Origin: an uncultured Muribaculaceae bacterium
GTDB lineage: Bacteria > Bacteroidota > Bacteroidia > Bacteroidales > Muribaculaceae
Assembly: GCA_910579185.1 (NCBI GenBank)
Contig: CAJTTG010000001.1
Span: forward strand, 656,386 to 720,385
Reading direction: 5' to 3'
DNA: 64,000 nt
Shown: positions 59,205 through 64,000 of the stretch, piece by piece
Layout of the letters: the number at the start of each line of letters is the position of its first letter
Numbering within the stretch: the first letter of the stretch is position 1
Translations under genes and position numbers: made by a program
The notes under the pieces: generated by a model
Database searches by the model: none
Told to the model about the DNA's origin: nothing
What the model saw: only the letters and a program-made list of their open reading frames with translations

Positions 59205-62027
59205 TCATTTTTTCGGAAGCTTTTCTTTCAAAAAACGTCCGGTATATGATTCATTGCAATCGGCCACTTGCTCCGGCGTTCCGGCTGCGACAAGCGATCC
59301 TCCGGCATCACCGCCTTCGGGACCTATGTCGATGACATGGTCGGCGCATTTCACAACATCGAGGTTATGCTCGATAATTACCACCGTATGCCCCAGAGCG
59401 ATCAAGCGGTTGAATGAGTCCATGAGCGTGTGTATGTCGTGGAAGTGCAAGCCGGTTGTGGGTTCATCGAAGATAAACATTGTGGGCTGCGGCTTCTCCA
59501 TCGACAGATAGTAGGCCAGCTTCACTCGTTGATTCTCGCCGCCCGACAGTGTCGATGAGCTTTGACCGAGAGTGATGTAGCCAAGTCCGACCTGCTGCAA
59601 CGGCAACAGACGGCGAACGATTTTCTTTTCTGTCGCGCCGCTGCTTTCGCTAAAGAAGGCAATGGCATCGTCGACGGTCATGTTAAGCACATCGTTGATA
59701 TTCCGTCCGCGATAGGTTATGTCCAGGACATCGCGCTTGAACCGCTGACCATGGCATTCCTCGCAGGGTATGGTTATGTCGGCCATGAACTGCATCTCTA
59801 TGGTGATTGTGCCCTCACCCTTGCATTCCTCGCATCGGCCACCCTCGGTGTTGAAGGAGAAATATCCGGGTCCGAACCCCATCTGCTTGGCTCCCTGCTG
59901 GTCGGCAAAGAGACGACGTATCTCATCGTAGGCCTTGAGATAGGTTGCCGGATTGCTTCGTGTGGAGCGTCCGATAGGGTTCTGATCAACAAACTCAACG
60001 GCGTGGAGACGGTGGAGATCGCCGCCAATCGACTTATGTTGTCCGGGGGCATCGCTTGGTTCGCCAAGATGGCGCAAAAGCGCACGATACAGGATATCAC
60101 GCACCAGTGTCGATTTGCCCGAGCCGCTGACTCCGGTCACCACGGTCATTACCCCGAGCGGAAATTCCACATCTATGTTCTTCAGGTTGTGTTCCGTTGC
60201 TCCGCTGATCTTTATGCGGTCGGACCACCGACGCCGTGTCTTGGGAACGTCGATCGACAGGCGTCCATCGAGATAACGGGCGGTGTAACTATTGTCGGGT
60301 GCTTCTCCTATTTCCGAGGCCGGGCCCTGGAATATGATGTTACCGCCGGCGGTTCCGGCTTCAGGTCCTACGTCGATAAGATAGTCGGCATTACGCATAA
60401 TATCCTCATCGTGTTCAACGACAACAACCGTGTTGCCAATCCCCTGAAGCTTTCTAAGGACGGATATCAGGCGCATGGTGTCGCGTGAGTGCAGTCCGAT
60501 GCTTGGCTCGTCGAGGATGTAGAGCGACCCGACAAGGCTACTGCCGAGTGAGGTGGCAAGGTTTATGCGCTGGCTTTCGCCGCCCGACAGCGTTGCCGAG
60601 AGACGATCAAGGGTCAGATATCCCAGTCCGACATCTGTCAGAAATTCCAGACGGTTGCCTATCTCCGTCAGGATCCGTCCGGCTATGGCCTGTTGCTGCG
60701 GTGTCAGCGACAAGGATTTGAAGAACACGGCCAGATCAGCCACCGGCATGGCCACAAGCTGAGTGATGGTGCGTCCGCCCACATGCACATAAGCGGCATC
60801 GGCTCTCAGACGGGAACCATGGCATACGGGGCATATTGTCTTGCCACGATAGCGTGCGAGCATCACGCGATACTGTATCTTGTATAGGTTTTCCTCGACC
60901 ATCTTGAAAAAGCCGTCGATTCCGGAGAATGATGCGTTGCCGTGCCACAGGAAGTCTTTCTGCTCTTGGGTCAGCTCGCTATATGGTTTGTGGATCGGGA
61001 ATGAAGCTGAGGATGCCGCATGAATGCACGCACGCTTCCACTCGCTCATCTTCTCCCCTCGCCAGCACACCACGGCATCCTCGAAAACGGAGAGCGACTG
61101 ATCAGGGACAACGAGCCGCTCATCAATGCCCATTGTTTTTCCGAATCCCTCGCAGCAAGGACATGCGCCATAGGGATTGTTGAAATTGAACATCAGTTCA
61201 TTCGGCTCGGTGAACGTCATGCCGTCGGCCTCGAAACGGGTTGAGAAGTCGTGGCGTACCACAGATCCCTCCGGAGTCCACACCAGCAACGAGGCGCATT
61301 GATTGCCCTCATAGAATGCCGTCTCCACCGAATCGGCAAGGCGGCTCAGCTCATCGCCGTCGTAGGCCACAGAAAGACGGTCAATCAGCAGATCATATTC
61401 CGAGGGGGAGCCTATAGCCGCCTTATCGGCAAGCAGATCCGCGATATTGACAAAGCGGCTGCCAGCGGTCACCAGACGGGAGTAGCCGCCTTGAAGCAGG
61501 ACATCAAGCTGTGTGGCCAACTCGCGTCCTTCCGGCAGCGAAAGAGGAGCCACAACCGCCATCCTTGTTCCCTCGGGATAGCTTTTGGCCGTTGCTATCA
61601 CATCCTCAACAGAATGTTTTTTCACCACCGCACCACTCACGGGAGATATCGTCTGGCCAATGCGTCCGAATAGCAGACGCAGGTAGTCGTAGATCTCCGT
61701 CGAAGTTCCTACGGTGCTTCGCGGATTGCGAGTGTTGACCTTCTGCTCTATAGCTATGGCCGGAGGAATCCCCTGGATCTTATCGCATTCAGGCTTCGAC
61801 ATGCGTCCGAGAAACTGACGGGCGTATGTGCTCAGACTCTCCACATAGCGACGCTGCCCCTCAGCATAGAGCGTATCGAACGCCAGCGAGGATTTACCCG
61901 ATCCCGAGAGACCGGTCACCACCACCAGCTTATTGCGCGGAATCTCCACGTCGACATTCTTCAGATTGTTGACGCGAGCCCCACGTATTGATATATTATT
62001 TTCGGTTATTTTCTTTGATTTTGTCAT
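59205..62027 (-). CDS. uvrA: UvrABC excinuclease subunit A
   Basis: The 940-residue protein has two ABC modules: Walker A TGLSGSGKSSLAF near the start and TGVSGSGKSTLVRD in the second half, signatures LSGGESQRI and LSGGENQRV, and the zinc-finger cysteines CPCCEGFG, CPVCHGS and CEECKGEGT with CEECHGQR. UvrA finds bulky DNA lesions and loads UvrB for nucleotide excision repair. The ATG at 62027 gives the usual N-terminus (SIRGARVNNLKNVDVEIPR); it is supported by a -7 box in complement (62041-62034), which excludes the open codons further upstream. Confidence 0.97.
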   Translation of the reverse strand: MTKSKKITENNISIRGARVNNLKNVDVEIPRNKLVVVTGLSGSGKSSLAFDTLYAEGQRRYVESLSTYARQFLGRMSKPECDKIQGIPPAIAIEQKVNTRNPRSTVGTSTEIYDYLRLLFGRIGQTISPVSGAVVKKHSVEDVIATAKSYPEGTRMAVVAPLSLPEGRELATQLDVLLQGGYSRLVTAGSRFVNIADLLADKAAIGSPSEYDLLIDRLSVAYDGDELSRLADSVETAFYEGNQCASLLVWTPEGSVVRHDFSTRFEADGMTFTEPNELMFNFNNPYGACPCCEGFGKTMGIDERLVVPDQSLSVFEDAVVCWRGEKMSEWKRACIHAASSASFPIHKPYSELTQEQKDFLWHGNASFSGIDGFFKMVEENLYKIQYRVMLARYRGKTICPVCHGSRLRADAAYVHVGGRTITQLVAMPVADLAVFFKSLSLTPQQQAIAGRILTEIGNRLEFLTDVGLGYLTLDRLSATLSGGESQRINLATSLGSSLVGSLYILDEPSIGLHSRDTMRLISVLRKLQGIGNTVVVVEHDEDIMRNADYLIDVGPEAGTAGGNIIFQGPASEIGEAPDNSYTARYLDGRLSIDVPKTRRRWSDRIKISGATEHNLKNIDVEFPLGVMTVVTGVSGSGKSTLVRDILYRALLRHLGEPSDAPGQHKSIGGDLHRLHAVEFVDQNPIGRSTRSNPATYLKAYDEIRRLFADQQGAKQMGFGPGYFSFNTEGGRCEECKGEGTITIEMQFMADITIPCEECHGQRFKRDVLDITYRGRNINDVLNMTVDDAIAFFSESSGATEKKIVRRLLPLQQVGLGYITLGQSSSTLSGGENQRVKLAYYLSMEKPQPTMFIFDEPTTGLHFHDIHTLMDSFNRLIALGHTVVIIEHNLDVVKCADHVIDIGPEGGDAGGSLVAAGTPEQVADCNESYTGRFLKEKLPKK

Positions 62028-62033
62028 GACCTG

Positions 62034-62113
62034 CAAAATTACAAAAATTCCTGCTGTCCCACAACGTGAGCCCATACCGCTTAATCATAATTGATTTATT
62101 TTTAATATCTTTG
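62034..62113. promoter_or_regulatory. Divergent promoters of uvrA and the WD40-like gene
   Basis: In complement TAATTTTG (62041-62034) ends 7 bases before the uvrA ATG, so that message is probably near-leaderless. On the plus strand TATCTTTG (62106-62113) lies 30 bases before the ATG at 62143. Confidence 0.65.
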
Positions 62114-62142
62114 TGGTTACAGTCCACTAATAGCCTACAACC

Positions 62143-63303
62143 ATGAAAAAGCTCTCCCTCACGCTACTGCCTCTGCTGACATTCACCGCCGCCATCTGCG
62201 CAATTTTCTCATGCAGCTATCAACGCCCCAAATATCTGATAGTGCGTGAAGCATACTCCGAAGCGGACTCTATGCTCATCATCGGTCAGGCCGTGGATGC
62301 CCTGACATTCCTGTTCGAGCGATTCACGGATGAAGAGATCCTGACAGACGACTCCCTTATGCTGTTGCAGCGCAGAGCCTACTTCTCGCTTGTTCCCTAC
62401 CCTCGGACGCGGAATATAGGAACCGCAACCGGCTCACTGTCTGTTTCCGCAGAAAGAATCCTTGTGACAGACTACGACCGGCGAGGGCTGGTAATTTTCA
62501 ACAGCGACAGCCTGACAGAAACCGGGTTCATCTACACCGGCTTTCCGACCCTCTGCGTGTCATCAAGTCCCGACGGACAATCGGCAGCCGTAGGGCTCGA
62601 AAACGGAGCGGTCAACATCTACCGACTCCGCGACGGAGAACTCGCCGATGTCTATAACGCCCATCACGGACGCACAAGAGACATAGTGTGGAGCACCGAA
62701 AACCGAATCTATTCCTGCGGCAACGACCGGGCGGTAACGGCCTACGACTTCACAGAGGGTAAAGAGCTATGGCGATTCCAGCGCAACCGACGCAATGTAA
62801 AGGATATCGACGTATCCTCCGACGGAACTAAGCTTATATCGGCATCAAACGATGGGATAGCCTTTGTTCTGGACTCGGCAGGCCAACAGATCCACCGCAT
62901 TGTCAACGGCAAGAACTATTGCAACACAGCCCTCATTTTCCCCGACCGGACACGTTTTGCGACAGCCGGAGGCGAAGGGATGGTAAAGATCTACGATATA
63001 GCCACCGGAAGCATCAAAGGATCGGCTGTGGCCGCCTATGGCATGCCGGTGTGGAAAATGGCCATCGACACGGCCAACAGCCATATTGCAGCCGCGGCAA
63101 AAGGAGTGATAGCCATCATCCCTGCCTCCCGGCCTGAGATGGCCTACATTATCCCGATATCTTCCGATTCCGACGTCATGGATCTCGAATTTGAGACACC
63201 CTACAGCCTGATATTCATAACGGAAAACGGACGCATAGGCCGGCTCACCATTCCCGACAACGAGGATATAGTACGCACCAACCACACTTTCAGCAAAGAA
63301 TAG
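62143..63303 (+). CDS. WD40-like beta-propeller lipoprotein
   Basis: The 386-residue protein has a lipobox IFSC, a short helical region (about 40-80), and then about seven blades with WD40-like strands (VSSSPDGQSAAVGLENGAVN, then IYSCGNDRAVTAYD, DVSSDGTKLISASNDG and FATAGGEGMVKIYDI). Such propellers act as scaffolds; here probably in the periplasm, attached by lipid. No enzyme motif is seen. It is divergent from uvrA and followed by repeats. Confidence 0.8.
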   Translation: MKKLSLTLLPLLTFTAAICAIFSCSYQRPKYLIVREAYSEADSMLIIGQAVDALTFLFERFTDEEILTDDSLMLLQRRAYFSLVPYPRTRNIGTATGSLSVSAERILVTDYDRRGLVIFNSDSLTETGFIYTGFPTLCVSSSPDGQSAAVGLENGAVNIYRLRDGELADVYNAHHGRTRDIVWSTENRIYSCGNDRAVTAYDFTEGKELWRFQRNRRNVKDIDVSSDGTKLISASNDGIAFVLDSAGQQIHRIVNGKNYCNTALIFPDRTRFATAGGEGMVKIYDIATGSIKGSAVAAYGMPVWKMAIDTANSHIAAAAKGVIAIIPASRPEMAYIIPISSDSDVMDLEFETPYSLIFITENGRIGRLTIPDNEDIVRTNHTFSKE

Positions 63304-63319
63304 CCACCCTGTCGTGTCC

Positions 63320-63379
63320 AGTCATCTTAGTCAGTCTAGTCACGGCGACTAAAGTGACTAACATGACTAAAGTGACTAA
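63320..63379. repeat. GACTAA-rich palindromic repeat, copy 2
   Basis: Matches 58581-58636 over about 50 bases with one difference near the start, and adds another GACTAAAGT unit. Confidence 0.7.
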
Positions 63380-63397
63380 GGCATATCCACTCTTGCT

Positions 63398-63486
63398 TGT
63401 AGGGACTGCGCCATGGCTGATTTGTGTCCGGATTCATTCGCCCCATTCATCAGCCCTGTCGGGGGCTATCCTGTAGGGACTGCGCC
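63398..63486. repeat. Partial left ends of the 100-bp element
   Basis: TGTAGGGACTGCGCC occurs at 63399 and 63472, each followed by unlike sequence. Between them is CATCAGCCCTGTCGGGGGCT, also seen near 63515 and 58407. The whole 63304-63708 gap shows no gene. Confidence 0.65.
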
Positions 63487-63536
63487 TTGTGCCCGGTTTC
63501 ACTCGCCTCATTTGTCAGCCCTGTCGGGGGACTCTC

Positions 63537-63636
63537 CTGTAGGGACTGCGCCATGGCGCGTCCGGTTTCGTCCATCCGTGCAAACATATTGATTATCCGG
63601 GCATTATCCGGGTATTATCCGGACGCGGCATGCCGC
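63537..63636. mobile_element. 100-bp inverted-repeat element, right end cut
   Basis: Left arm CTGTAGGGACTGCGCCATGG and inner GCAAACATATTGATTATCCG as at 58435, with an ATTATCCGG unit repeated three times. The right arm reads CCGGACGCGGCATGCCGC and then departs from the expected AGTCCCTACAG. Confidence 0.65.
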
Positions 63637-63708
63637 CTATTCTTTACCCACAGAAGTCAAAACAGAATCAGGATTGTTATAAGATAGGAAGTCAAAATAA
63701 AAGGCCTT

Positions 63709-64000
63709 ATGTATAGCAAATCCATTTATAAAGATGTGCGTATAGACCGCGAGCTGGCGCGCATCGAACTGGCCATGAGCTCAACGGGCAGCGCGGTGAT
63801 CAACCGTTGCTCGGACGATCAGAACAGGCGCAAGGCGGCCTACCGCTGCATCAACAACAAGGAAGTGACCATTGAGCGGTTCCGCAAGGGTTTGCAGAAT
63901 CAGCTGAAAGACAATGTGATGCGGTTGAAAGACTGCCGCGAGCTCCTTGTGGCGCAGGATACGATGGTCACGGTCAGGGAATCGGTGCGGTCGCGTCTTG
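63709..64000 (+). CDS. IS4/Tn5-like transposase, N-terminal part, cut by the right edge
   Basis: An ATG at 63709 opens 97 codons to the window end. The pattern RELARIELAMSSTGSAVINR, then DDQNRRKAAYRCINNKEVTI, resembles the DNA-binding N-terminus of Tn5-type (IS4 family) transposases, where AAYRFxxNxxV is typical. The catalytic DDE domain would follow off the window. The element's left end probably lies between 63637 and 63708, but I cannot define its terminal repeat. Confidence 0.75.
   Translation, partial: MYSKSIYKDVRIDRELARIELAMSSTGSAVINRCSDDQNRRKAAYRCINNKEVTIERFRKGLQNQLKDNVMRLKDCRELLVAQDTMVTVRESVRSRL

Noticed and set aside
59562..60488. 308-codon open frame antisense to uvrA
   Set aside because: uvrA is unmistakable; the opposite frame has no signal of its own.

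Overview
The window looks like chromosome of a Bacteroidales bacterium, most likely from the Muribaculaceae or a close relative. The evidence is the recurrent Bacteroidetes -7 promoter box (TAnnTTTG, several with a TTTG -33 box 19-20 bases upstream), the lack of Shine-Dalgarno dependence, many outer-membrane beta-barrel and lipoprotein genes, and SirTM, META, MltG and AI-2E genes typical of gut Bacteroidales. Base composition is about half GC by eye. It is lower in accessory stretches such as 9.9-14.7 kb and 25.2-30.9 kb.

Layout. 0-9 kb: a Y-family polymerase cut by the left edge, a sugar acetyltransferase, GNAT and META genes, the ATPase and binding protein of a metal ABC transporter, small membrane proteins, an AI-2E family transporter and MltG. 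9.3-31.1 kb: an accessory region lying between two inward-facing tRNA-Ser genes (GCT and TGA). It starts with an integrase stub, a HigBA toxin-antitoxin pair and decayed fragments. It then holds two paralogous cassettes in opposite orientation (ECF sigma factor, single-TM anti-sigma-like protein, secreted protein, TonB-receptor-like barrel). Between them are a membrane-anchored winged-helix regulator with its own barrel gene, a thioredoxin-like protein and a serine hydrolase. The region ends with a membrane-anchored UvrD-like helicase and a small islet bounded by a 48-bp direct repeat that overlaps tRNA-Ser(TGA). 31-48.9 kb: housekeeping and stress genes (TrmN6, CPBP protease, prolyl oligopeptidase, a third sigma factor pair, MATE and Bcr/CflA exporters, an exported DJ-1 protein, a tannase-like esterase) and a four-gene operon with SirTM sirtuin and macrodomain genes divergent from an HxlR regulator. 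49-58 kb: an AraC regulator divergent from a complete RND tripartite efflux operon followed by a DHA2 MFS exporter. 58-64 kb: a third tRNA-Ser (GGA), uvrA, a WD40-like lipoprotein, two related clusters of palindromic intergenic repeats, and the start of an IS4/Tn5-like transposase at the right edge.

Functional themes are envelope sensing (three sigma/anti-sigma pairs and a ToxR-like regulator), drug and metabolite export (RND, DHA2, MATE, Bcr), DNA repair (Y-family polymerase, UvrA, helicase), and reversible ADP-ribosylation tied to redox regulation. The items most worth follow-up are the twin sigma/barrel cassettes with a shared C-terminal tail, the SirTM/macrodomain operon that lacks its usual lipoyl-carrier partners, the TM-anchored helicase with a nuclease-like insert, the tRNA-Ser integration scars, and the 100-bp inverted-repeat element near 58.5 kb.
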